Assembly (NCBI RefSeq): GCF_000220395.1
Contig: NW_004085936.1
Coordinates: 1 to 30,395 of the forward strand
DNA length: 30,395 nt
DNA from: Ichthyophthirius multifiliis
Lineage: Eukaryota; Ciliophora; Oligohymenophorea; Hymenostomatida
Reading direction: 5' to 3'
Positions 1-10,813 of the stretch are shown piece by piece; within the stretch, counting starts at the first letter, position 1, and the number at the start of each line of letters is the position of its first letter. The notes beneath the pieces are model-generated. The model searched no databases and was not told the DNA's origin. It saw only the letters and a program-made list of their open reading frames with translations. The translations under genes and the position numbers were made by a program.

Positions 1-1750
1 ATTTAATTTTAATAAAATATTTAATTATATATATACCAATTATATTAATTATAATATATATATAAATTAAATATATTATATTATTAAAAATTTATAATTA
101 TTATTTTATTTTATAATTAATACTTATTTTTTTATAGTAATTTATTTATTATATAATTTACAATATAATTTTAGTTATATAAATATAAATAAAATATTTA
201 TATTAATTTATTGAATATATTTTTTATTAAAAAATGTGAATACGTAATTAAAAAAATGTTATTATATTAATATATATATTATAATTTGTATTTTTTAATA
301 ATTTATTAATTATAATAAGAATATTTATCTTTTTATTATATAATTTTTTATTTATTACTTATATTTATATATTTACATTTATATATTTCATTTATCATTT
401 ATTACAAATATTTGAAAATTTAATTTAATATTTAATTATATTGACAATTATTTTCTCCGGAATCCATTAATTTTTTTTGTTTTAATTAATAATATATATA
501 GTTTAATATATTTATTTTATTTATATAATATTAAAAAATTATTTTTTTAATTTTAATAAAAAAAAAATTGTAAAAATTAAAAAATAATATATTATTTTAA
601 TTTATGTTACTGTGTATTTAAAAAAAAAAATTTTATAATTTATTATTTTATTGTTTGTATATTTCTATTTAAATTTATTAATTTATTTTAATTCTAATAT
701 TTAATTTATGAAAAATTTATTTTCTTCTACTTTATATTTTTTTTATATAATTACTAAAAAATTTTACTTTTATATCATTAGAAAACCTTTATATTTTAAT
801 TGAAACATTCCATTTTTAAATTTAAATATTTATTCATAGTTGTTATATTAATAAATAATATATTAAACATTTATATATTTATTTATTTTTTGTTATAATA
901 ATATCATAAATTTTAAAATTATTGATAATTTAATGAATTTTATTAATTATTAAAATAAAAAGAATTAATATCTTTAATTTTTAATTATTATGAAACATTA
1001 TATTTAATACACTAGTAATTAATAAAGTTATTATTTATAGTTAAAATAATTATATGTCATTTATAAATATATAAGAAAAATTGATTAAATATTTTGTTTT
1101 ATCTGTTTTATAATATATTAATAATAATAATATATTATATTTAAAAATGGTTTAAATATGAAAAAATTCAACATAAGACATAAATTCAAATCAAATATTT
1201 TATTATAAAAAAAATAACATAATTAATTTAATTTATATTTTTATAAATATTTTATTTATTTATTTTATGTTTGTATTATATCAATTATATTATTAGAAAA
1301 AAAAAAATTAAAGTTTTATTATAATATAAATAATTTATAAAAAAATTTTATTGATTTATTTATTCAATGTTCTATAAATTACATTGTATGAAATATATTA
1401 TCTCTATTATTACTAATATATTAAAAATAGAGTTTATTATCTTTAATCATTATAATTTTTTTTATTGAAATATAAATTATTATTTATTAAACTTATAAAT
1501 TTTTAATTAATAAATATAAATAAAAAAAATTATATATTTAAATTTTAAATATAAATTATTATGTTTTTTATTATAAAATTTTATATTATAAATCTTTTTG
1601 GATATTTTTTTTTTATAATAAAAATATATATTTTAAAATTTTTCTTTATTTTAATTTTTTTTTATGAAATAAAAATAAAAAAATATAAATTATATTTAAA
1701 AATATTAAAATTATTTCTTTTTATTAACAAGACTTCTAATATGATCAAAA
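1..1750. other. A/T-rich spacer, no gene seen
   Basis: This left flank is about 90% A+T with no frame that reads like protein under either code. Short runs of T-rich and A-rich sequence alternate without direction. An ATG-led frame at 1561-1755 encodes only Phe, Ile, Leu, Lys and Tyr and looks like chance. It probably lies downstream of, or between, genes outside the window. Confidence 0.6.
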
Positions 1751-1761
1751 TATAAATAAAG

Positions 1762-2563
1762 AAAATCAATTTCTCTAATACTTAAAAAATTTTATCATGA
1801 TCAATTTGAAAAGTATTTAAAATAATAATTTAAAGATTTTTTACAAATAAAAAACCCTTATAAAAAACGAATTATACTGATTAATAATGTTATTTGCATT
1901 TTTCGGTATTACTTGTTTGAAAATTAAGTGTTTGGAATATTAGTTGTATATAATCTATAATATATAAATAATTAAGATTTTCATAAAAAAATATTAAATA
2001 TATATTAGTATAAAATGATTAATATATAAAAAATATTTATTAAAAAAAAATATAAAAATATTATATATATAAATTTTTTTTTGAAAAGATTTTTTTTTTG
2101 GATTTAAAATAAGAAATGTTTAATATTGAAAAAAAAATATTAATTTTTTATGAAAATTATATAATTACCAAAATTTAAAAAATAAAATTAATAAAAATGG
2201 AAGAATAATTCGAATAAAAACAATTCAAGATTTATTGTTAAAAAAAATATAAATTAATAATAATTTAAATATAATATATATATATATATATATATAAATA
2301 TTAAAAAATAAAATGTTTCTAAAATTTTATAAATAATATTTATAGAAATATAAATATTATTAATAATATTAGATATGAATAAAAAATATATTATTAATAA
2401 TAAAATAAGATTTTTCTAATATTTAAATTAAAAGTATTATTATAAATTAAAGAATTATAAGATAAAAATAATAACAAAATAAAAAATAAAACAAAAAATA
2501 GTTTTAATAAAATATTTAAAAGAAAAATATATAAAAAATGAAGTACATATTAGATAAATATGA
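1762..2563 (+). CDS. possible diverged gene or exons, unknown protein
   Basis: Base composition shifts here: the plus strand becomes A-rich, as on the coding strand of the other genes. After an AAG acceptor-like site near 1761 one frame, with TAA/TAG as Gln, reads a varied peptide including DQFEKYLKQQFKDFLQIK and NNVICIFRYYLFENQVF. A second stretch from about 2117 reads FNIEKKILIFYENYIITKIQ, and a third from about 2310 contains IILDMNKKYIINNKIRFFQ and ends at TGA 2561-2563. I could not join the pieces with consistent splice phases or find a convincing start, and I recognise no domain. It may be a fast-evolving gene, a decayed one, or chance in A-rich DNA. Confidence 0.28.
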
Positions 2564-2597
2564 TAAATAATAATATTTAATAAATTGTTAATTATTA

Positions 2598-2636
2598 AGA
2601 TTAAAATAATAAAAATAAAAATAAAATTAAAATTAA

Positions 2637-2667
<31 letters not shown>

Positions 2668-2740
2668 TAAAAATAAAAATAAAAATAAAAATAAAAATAA
2701 AAATAAAAATAAAAATAAAAATAAAATAAAATAAAAAACA
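2598..2740. repeat. tandem AAAAAT-type hexanucleotide repeat
   Basis: About 140 bases consist of near-perfect copies of a six-base unit, five A then T, with AAAAT variants at both edges. It lies just beyond the 3' end of the minus-strand transporter gene. Simple-sequence expansion is the likely origin, and no function is evident. Confidence 0.85.
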
Positions 2741-2929
2741 TATCAAAATATAATAAAAGTGTAGATTTTATTAAAATAAATAAAAAAATTATATAAAAAT
2801 TTTAAATAATATTAAAAAAAAAAATGAGTGAAATAATAAATATAAAAAAAGAACAAAAAAAAAATATTAAATATATAAATATGTATAATATATATAATAT
2901 ACATTATATATTTATTTTAAAAATAATTT

Positions 2930-4234
2930 TCATTTTATTTTTTTATCATTTTCTAAACTCCATTCACTTTCATCTAAGTTGTCTAATTTTTTAAATATTT
3001 TAAACGTAAATTAGATGTAAAATATTTGATAAATCCATAAGATTATTGTAATCAAATTAAAATTGTAAGTTTCATTAAAATACTAGAAAAATAAAATTAC
3101 CCATTTTTTACCTATATTAGAAACTGAACTTAACATAGTCACGAAAAGCCCTTCTAGACCTATATGAGCTATTTTCTAATACAAAATATTTTTTGATATG
3201 AAAATTAATATTATGATAAATTAGTCGCTTAGTTAGATTGTGAAGAGATACAAGTATAAAATATATGAATTTTTGTCTAATAAACCAGTTTAAATTATTT
3301 AATAGAATATAAATTGATAAATTTAAACACATATATGTATTGATAGACATGTCTTTTAGAATTAATTATTTAAGCGTTTCTTTAGGAAGTAGGCAATTAG
3401 TAGAGGGAAGGCTAATTTTAGAGGAAATATGTAAAATGAAACGGAAGATATATTCTCTTTGGTTATACCTGCTTGCTAAATTCTTAGTTAGAATGTAGCA
3501 GTCATTGGACCTGTGCCTAAATTTTATGATAAAGCGATTATAATTAATGTTTTGAGATTTTTATTTGTATAAAAGCCCTATATTGCAGACAGGATCTACT
3601 TAAAATTATATTCTTTCGATTTTTTTTAAATTTCTTGGTTTTTATTGAAGCCTTCTTCTTGAATAAAGAAATGGATTATGACAGTTATTATTAAAATAAA
3701 AAATCCGAAAAAAAACAAAAATCGAGACTCGTCTAATTTTTAACGAATAAATATAGAATTAGCTATCAAAAAACCAACAGACATGCCTATACTCTAAGTA
3801 GATGATACATAAGATAGATTTTACGGAGAAATTATTTTAATACCCCAGGCATCAACTGCAATATCTTGGAAAGTTATGAATAATATTAAAAAAAATCCTA
3901 TAGTGGCCAGTGTATTGATTCTAAAATTCTAAAATAAGTCCTTTACGTAATACGAGAGTATTAGTAATAGTAAACTACATAAATATTAAAATAAGACTAT
4001 GTAAGTTTTACGCTTACCGAGCTATTTTATGTAGTATAAATCTACTATTGGGGCGAATATTAGCTTTAAATTGTAAGGGTAGGCTGTTATAGTAAATATG
4101 GCAGTTTCGGATATTTTAAGGCCACGTTCGATTAGTAACATAGGAAGGGTTATGAGAAAAAAAGTAAGAAGGATTCCTTAAAATACATAAAGAATAATTA
4201 GAAGTATAAAAAAAAAAATATCGCTTTTTTACAT
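2930..4234 (-). CDS. acetyl-CoA transporter, SLC33A1/AT-1 family (MFS)
   Basis: A single uninterrupted frame from ATG 4234-4232 to TGA 2932-2930 encodes 434 residues, with TAA/TAG as Gln and no intron. The protein has many hydrophobic segments and shows the family's landmarks: LYVFQGILLTFF in helix 1, YPYNLKLIFAPIVDLYYIK with the following LGKRKTYIV loop, FQDIAVDAWGIKIISPQN, SSTQSIGMSVGFLIANSIF, and near the C-terminus LEGLFVTMLSSVSNIG before W. Human SLC33A1 has matching YVLQGIP, WPFSLKLLWAPLVD, TQDIAVDGWALTML and YMTLLNTVSNLG. The family moves cytosolic acetyl-CoA into the ER/Golgi lumen for protein acetylation. Human SLC33A1 is about 550 residues, so this copy is shorter, mainly in the N-terminal tail. 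It is the only intronless long gene here and has visibly more G+C than its neighbours. The bacterial AmpG family is the nearest alternative, but the motif match favours SLC33A1. Confidence 0.87.
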
Positions 4235-4701
4235 ATATTTTATTTAAAAAAAAAAAAATATATATAGATATATAAATATATTAGTTTTTTTTTTTTTTTT
4301 TTTTTAAAATATAATAGGTTTTTTTTTTTAAGAAAAAAAAATATATTTTTATATGATTAGAAATATATATTTAAATCATATAAATTTTTATTTAAATGCA
4401 ATAATTATATTTATTTGAAAATATAATATACATATATTTTTTTATAAATAATTTTTTATTTTTAAGTATAAAATCTAATTAATTATATTTATTTATTTAT
4501 TATATTTTATTAAATATATCTGATATATATTTAAATTTCCATTTATATTATAAGATTTATAAATTTTAAACCTTTATTATATAAGTATATAAGAATAAAA
4601 AATAATAACTTTTTATTAATTTTATATGTATATATATATATATAAAAAATATATTTTAAAAAAGATAAAATTTATTTTTGTACATATTAATTAAAATATA
4701 T
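4235..4701. promoter_or_regulatory. spacer upstream of the acetyl-CoA transporter gene
   Basis: The 467-bp gap lies between the transporter's start codon and the stop of the next minus-strand gene, so it should hold the transporter promoter and the neighbour's 3' end. It contains long A and T homopolymers (near 4250 and 4287-4305) and a short TA tract near 4628. No specific element could be recognised. Confidence 0.4.
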
Positions 4702-6818
4702 TCAAAGTCTTTTTAATCCTAAAAAACCTTCAGAATTTTAATCACCTTCATAAACAATGATAATTTTAGACATTTCAGAAAGAACGAGAAATTCATTAAT
4801 AGTAATACCTTAATAGAAAATAATAAAATAAATATTTATATATATATATATAAAATAATATTTATAAATAAATAAAATATAAGAATTTATATACTAAAAT
4901 TACCACTTTAATTACCACTTTCAAGTTCAATACTTTTATTAACAGTTTTATTTCTTTAATTTAATCAATAATAATAAATAAATTAAATATAAAATTATAT
5001 ATATATATTTATAAATAATAAATAAATAAATATTTATATTTTATTTAATTTAAATAAAATAAATATCTTTTTTACTTTTATACTCCATAATTTTCATTAT
5101 TTGCTATTATTTTACATTAATTATTGACAAAGATTTACACTACCTATCCCTTTTTTTTTCCTATAAAAAATCCACATTATACCTAATATAAACCTGGCGT
5201 TACACAAATAACAAAAGTCTAATCTTTTTCCCATAAAAAGTTATCTGGTAAAGTATTACTAACTTAACTTTCCCAAGGAACTATATTTCCTTATTTAAGA
5301 TTATTACTTTTCCAAGTCCATCTACCTACAATATTTTCTGTACATAAAGATTCGTTTATAATAGCTTAGTCATTCACTAGATTATTAAAATCTATTAAAT
5401 TACATTTATTTTCGAGTTCTTGGTGTATTAATTAAAGGTTTTTGGAAAAATCTTCTATAGAAATTTTCGTATCTAAAAATGTCAGAACGTCTTTTATATT
5501 AGACTTTAATATTAATTCTTTTTCAATTTATTCGTGTATTTATTTAGTTTAATGTAAATAATTCTCGAAGTCATTTATGGAAAGCTTTTCGTTTATTTTT
5601 AAATCTAAAAGTTCTGTTTTTTGTGTGTTTTCGGTAGTCTTATAGGGAATTTATTCAAGCCTTTTTTTTATTTCGTCTTTAAATTCTAAAAAACGGGCAG
5701 AAATATCGGCTTGTGTTATGTTTAGGGCTTATTAGACTTCTTAAAGGTCTATTTTTTATTTTAGTTTTTATGAAAAATCTTCTAGGTATTTTTTTTGATC
5801 GTTTTGATTTTATTTTATTTCAGTGTTTATTTTTTCTAATTAAGAATTTAAATTTTTTTCTAGTTGAAAATTTATTTCCGTTTAAAATTTGTTTTAGAAT
5901 TATTTTTGGTTTTGGAAAATTTCGAATTTGTTTTAGTCAAGAAAAGATTGGATTTAATCAAAATCAACTACTTTTTTTTAATAAAGCATAATATTTTCAA
6001 TTTATTTTTATATTTAATCATTTTTTTCCGTTATTTTTTAGGAAAAAGATTCTAGTTCGTATTTAGTTTTTTCTATTTGATTTCTCAATAATGATGATTC
6101 TTCCTATGTATATAATTTTAAGTCTTAAAAAAGTTTATCTGAATACATTTCGAGTTCGTTTTTATTAACTTTTCTTTATAAAGCGTTTTTATTTGCTTTG
6201 TTTTCTAAAAGTTCAGATAAATCTTAAATATTTACTTTTTAATTAATTTATTAATTGAAAAAATCGAGGTTTTTTTGTAAATTATTGTTTATTTCTTACT
6301 CGAAATTTTCGAATTATTATTAAATATTTTTCGATAAATCTTACTTTTAGAGAATTTCACGAAATTCATCAATTGTTATTTTAGTTGATAAATGAAATTA
6401 AAGCTCAGATTTTTATACTGTGTCTTTCATACATTAATGGAAGTGTTCATATGAAACTTTTTATTCTGTTTTTTCTTATATTTGACTTAATAAACGTGTC
6501 ATATCAGTTGTATTGACTTTTTGTAATATTTAGGTATTTAATTCTATTTTTGATGCCTAAAATAAATTATATTTATGTATTTTAATTTTTAACTTTTTAT
6601 TAAAGTTGCTTTTCGATATTATGGATTTTATCTGTTTATGCTTTTATTATGTCAAGAAATGATTTTAGAGTTATTCGAGTTAGGTCAGTTGGGTTTTTCC
6701 AGTCTTGAGTATTCTATATATTTTTTTAGTTTTATTTTTATTAATTTTTTACGTTTAGTAAATCTTATATTATATATATTTATTAATCATCTAGATTTTC
6801 TATATTTTTTTAATACAT
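4702..6818 (-). CDS. coiled-coil protein with conserved C-terminal domain, possibly jelly-roll
   Basis: Four exons (6818-6594, 6556-5076, 4953-4895, 4808-4702) with introns of 37, 122 and 86 nt give 623 residues ending at TGA 4704-4702; all phases agree. Residues 1-480 or so are a long coiled coil rich in Gln, Lys and Glu, with repeated KVN..EL and L..K heptad patterns. The C-terminal 140 residues are different and compact: GRWTWKSNNLKQGNIVPWES, then NTLPDNFLWEKDQTFVICV and TPGLYQVQCGFF, ending with KIIIVYEGDQ and EGFLGLKRL. The alternating strands and the PGLY..GFF pattern suggest a C1q/TNF-like beta-sandwich after a coiled coil. That is inference from the pattern, not from a search. I recall similar C-termini in other ciliate coiled-coil proteins but cannot name the family. 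A cytoskeletal or ciliary role is only a guess. Confidence 0.75.
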
Positions 6819-7001
6819 TTTTTTTTAATTTTTTTTTATTATTATTTTTAAAAAATTTATAGATTTTATGTAAAAAAAAAAAAAACTTTTTTATATTTTT
6901 ATTATTTAAATTAATAAATATATATATATATATAGTTTTTTTTTTTTAAAAAAAAAAAACTTCATATTTATTTATTTTTTAATTGGAAATTTAAAATCAA
7001 A

Positions 7002-7188
7002 TCACGAATATTTTAATAGTTTATTTTTAATAAATGCAGAAGAATATATTTAATTTTTATCTTTAAATAATCCAATAATTTTTTATGTCTATTTATTTAG
7101 TATTTATTTATCTTCATAATGGTTTATATTTTAAACTTATTTAATTGTTTTATTAAAATCATTTGAAAAAACATAGTTCTTTGAAACA

Positions 7189-7253
<65 letters not shown>

Positions 7254-7695
7254 TAACTAATAATTCGTTTGATTTTTAGGCTTGAATTTTCAATTTTTTT
7301 TATTTTTATTATAGTTTTTAGTTTATTCTTATTTATTTTTTTAAAAATAAAAATTTTAATATTTTTTAAACTTAAAATTTACTATTGAATATATTTATTA
7401 AAATTTTTATCGTTTTATTCTTAATATTAATCATATTTATTATCAAATAATTTTTATTTTTATTCATTAATATTTCGTTTCAAATAATAATTAATATGTT
7501 ATTTATCATATAATTAAATGTCTTCCTATGTGTTTTTTTTTAAAAAATTTATTAAAAAAATACTATGTTTTCTTCAATAGCATCTAAATTTATTATCATT
7601 GGGTATGTGTCTAATATTTTTGGAATATTTCTATGGTTTCTTTACCCATTTATTTTATCATAATTATCATATTTTCTGATAAAAACTTTTCTCAT
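7002..7695 (-). CDS. small unknown protein, four exons
   Basis: Exons 7695-7564, 7525-7383, 7327-7258 and 7178-7002 join in consistent phases to give 173 residues ending at TGA 7004-7002. The introns are 38, 55 and 79 nt, and the last holds a 60-bp TA microsatellite. Readable stretches include RNHRNIPKILDTYPMIINLD, EDIQLYDKQHINYYLKRNIN and KIIGLFKDKNQIYSSAFIKN. No signal peptide, membrane segment or known motif is apparent; the protein looks basic and helical. The start is uncertain, because a nearby ATG in another frame opens MGKETIEIFQKYQTHTQ but soon meets TGA. It sits 105 bp after the VPS9 gene and 183 bp before the next gene, consistent with its own transcription unit. Confidence 0.5.
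7192..7251. repeat. (TA)n microsatellite inside an intron
   Basis: Sixty bases of uninterrupted TA dinucleotide fill most of the third intron (7257-7179) of the small gene at 7002-7695. Similar tracts occur in many other introns of the window. Confidence 0.9.
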
Positions 7696-7800
7696 AAAAA
7701 AAAAATAGCAGATAAAAATATTTTTTATTTATTTATTATAAAAAAAAAATAAAACAAAATATTAATTTTATATATTTATAAATTATATTAAATTATTTAT

Positions 7801-7863
7801 TCATATATCCCATTCTCTAGATACATATTCGCAGGCAACCTATAAAAAAATATAAATATATAT

Positions 7864-7899
<36 letters not shown>

Positions 7900-9307
7900 A
7901 TATATATATATAAAAATTTATGTATAATTATAAAAATTTATATATATTTAATTTTATTATATTTTTTTATTTATTTTTTAAATATTTCTATTTAATTAAA
8001 TTTTTTATATACTCTTAAATTAGTTATAAATCTTAGTTCAGCCTCATAAGTATTATCAATACACACATAATCTTCTATAATTAATAGTTACGCGAAAATA
8101 AATGGAATTTAACTAAATAATATTATATAAATAAGAACTGGCAATTCATCATCCATAGAAGAAAGTTCTTCTTTTCCTTTATGATAATCAATAACTGCGG
8201 CTCTCATATTAGATTACATTAGCATACAATTTTTAAGTTTTTCTTTTGGAGAATTTACTTATGTAATTAATTCTAGTTATTTTATAGACTCGATATAGGG
8301 TTTTTCATTTTAGTTTTTTTATAACCAATATTTTTGCTTTAAATCTAAAAATTAAAATATTTATTAAATAGACATTTTCTGTATTATTTTTTGCTTTTTT
8401 TCTTGGAATATTTACTCATTTTTTATGCTTTTTTGTATATAAACCTATTATAAACTCTTATTTAGTTTTGTAAATAAATAATTTTCTAAGGATATTTGGA
8501 AATATGGTTCAGTATATTAGTTTTGTGATATTTTTAATTAATTAAACATTTTTGTTATTTAATTTACTAATAAGCCGATTTCTTACATTGAGTTTTTAGT
8601 GGTATTTTGTGAAAAATTTTGGATAAAATGTTACAATTTATGGCCTATTTAGTTATTTTATGATGAAAAAACTTTAGAAAACTCTTAAAATGCAGTGGCT
8701 TCTAATAAAAATGGATCATAATTTTCATTATTTGTGTCATCATCTAAGTCACTATTTTATTTTTTAATATTACCTCTTTTTTATTTATATATATAAATAT
8801 ATACTTTAATGTCATGAAATATTTAAATAAATTAATTTCAGTTTCTTGTTATGTTTCTTATAGATTTTTTTTAGAACTTTCTAGTATATTTTTAAATTCT
8901 TTTAAAAATAATTTATTTTAATCTTAATTCTTATTTTATTAATATAAAATAAATAATATTTATATATTTTTATTATTTATACTCCTAAGAGTCCTTTCAA
9001 TATAATTTTATTTGGTTATGAAGTATTATTAATAAAAAGTTATAATTTAAAAGCTTGTATTGATTTATCGAAATTAGGAGTAAATATACATTAAAATAAA
9101 AAATCTTTTACAATAATATTATTCTATTTTAAAGTTATTAATTAGTTTTTGCTTTATTCAATTAATATAAAGTCATTTTAGTTTGACATTTATATAAATA
9201 AATCAACAACAGATTTTATTGGGATTATTTAATCTATATAAAATATAAATTAAGGTTAAACTCCGCTATTATTTTCAATAATATCAACACTTTTATTATA
9301 TATAAAA

Positions 9308-9345
<38 letters not shown>

Positions 9346-9649
9346 TTATATATATTTATATATATTTTTACCATTCTAATTAATTTTAAAATATTGAATC
9401 TATATTGCTTTATTATTATATATTTTTATCAAATTAAGGACTGTCTATATATAATAAAGGACTGCTTTTTGCAGATGCAGAATGTTTAAGATTTTATACA
9501 TTTTTAAATAATTCTTTATGTTATATATTTTTAATGACAAATATTTATGGTATATTAAAACGTATATTTAAAATAAAAAATATAATTTTTATTTTTACTA
9601 TTTTCTTTTTTGTACTAAATTCAATATTAAACTAGTTTTAATTTTCCAT
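7801..9649 (-). CDS. VPS9-domain protein, probable Rab5-family GEF
   Basis: Five exons (9649-9372, 9289-8983, 8929-8805, 8751-8013, 7839-7801) with introns of 82, 53, 53 and 173 nt give 495 residues. Every splice phase agrees and the stop is TGA 7803-7801. The C-terminal third (about residue 330 on) is a VPS9 module: YFQISLENYLFTKLNKSLQQ, then NSPKEKLKNCMLMQSNM, the hallmark DDELPVLIYIILFSQIP, AQLLIIEDYVCID, and ELRFITNLRVACEYVSREW at the very end. In this family the Asp of the DELPVLIY loop and the Tyr/Thr of the last helices contact switch regions of Rab5-type GTPases to drive GDP release. The N-terminal 300 residues (for example IENNSGVQPQFIFYID and FINNTSQPNKIILKGLL) have no domain I can name. 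The role is endosomal membrane traffic. The domain call is strong; the Rab partner is inferred. Confidence 0.85.
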
Positions 9650-9782
9650 ATTTAATTTTTAATAATATTTTAATTTTATATATATTTATTTTATATATAT
9701 ATATTTATATATTAATTTATTATCTTCTAAGAAAAAAATAAGTTAAAACTTAATATATTATATAAATATATCCACAAAAAAA

Positions 9783-10781
9783 TCATATATTAATAGGAAA
9801 ATTAAGAAATTGACATCCTACATCTAAAATATTAATAATATTAGCAAATTAAGCCCACAAAGTTTCCACATTAGATTCATTTTGGTATGCTTCCTTAAAA
9901 TTTTTACAATAAGCCCTTATTTCTCTTAAAAGACTAAAATGTTATGCAAAAAGGGAAGATGTAGAATCTATTTTAATTTAATTTTTAGATTATTAAATTT
10001 ATATAGGAATATTTGGGTTTTCTTTTTTTTCGTCAAGAATATTTTATTAGTTTATATTTTTAAATATAACAGTCGTTTTTGTTGTACTTTTTTCTTTTTT
10101 TTCTTATGTTAAATCAATTAGTTTTAATTCATCTTATTAATTATATTCATATTTTTTTAGTATTTATCTAAAAAGAAAAAAAAAAAAAAAAAAAATATTT
10201 TTTTTTTTCCAATAAAAATAATTTATTTTTAACTCATTTTAATATTATTAATCTTCAGGTATAAAAACAAAAGGAAAAGGACAATCTAAACCGTATTTTT
10301 AAACTGCTTGTAAAAATTCTTTGGGTGTTACATCGAATTTATTATGTGTGGAAGTAAGGGCTCTTAAAAAAACCCTAGTATGCGTAAATATAGAAGGAAA
10401 AGTATATTTTTTTGTAACTTTTTAGACATTGTAGTATGATTCTTTTATTATTTAGGTTATATTATCAAGAGAAAATACACCATTTTCATTTTCGTATACT
10501 TTAGAGAATTATTTAGTGATGTTTCGGTAGTTTTTTTTTTTTAGTTCGAAATATTCTTCCATTATAACTTCAAGAATTTTATCTATTTCAATTATTTCTT
10601 AAGTTTCTTATTATATATAAAATTTTTAAAGTTTTTATAATGTTTTTTATTTTATATTTTCTTGAAAAAAAGAGATTATTTCATCAATTATTAATGTAAG
10701 TATATTTAATTAAAAATATTCATTCTCTTAATATTCAATAATATTCTAATTACATAATTTAATATATATATATATATAATC

Positions 10782-10813
<32 letters not shown>

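Noticed and set aside
1561-1755. ATG-led 64-codon frame on the plus strand
   Set aside because: Only Phe, Ile, Leu, Lys and Tyr dominate, with no varied residues; typical of chance in T/A-rich DNA.
3117-3350. Minus-strand standard-code frame of 77 codons
   Set aside because: It overlaps, in a different frame, the well-supported C-terminal part of the SLC33A1-type transporter.
3721-3800. Apparent frame slip in the transporter gene
   Set aside because: Recounting the homopolymer gave six bases, not seven; the frame is continuous and reads SVGFLIANSIF, as expected for the family.
5713-6862. Several plus-strand frames rich in Phe and Leu
   Set aside because: They are the antisense of the coiled-coil gene at 4702-6818; Lys/Glu/Gln codons read backwards give Phe/Leu-rich shadows.
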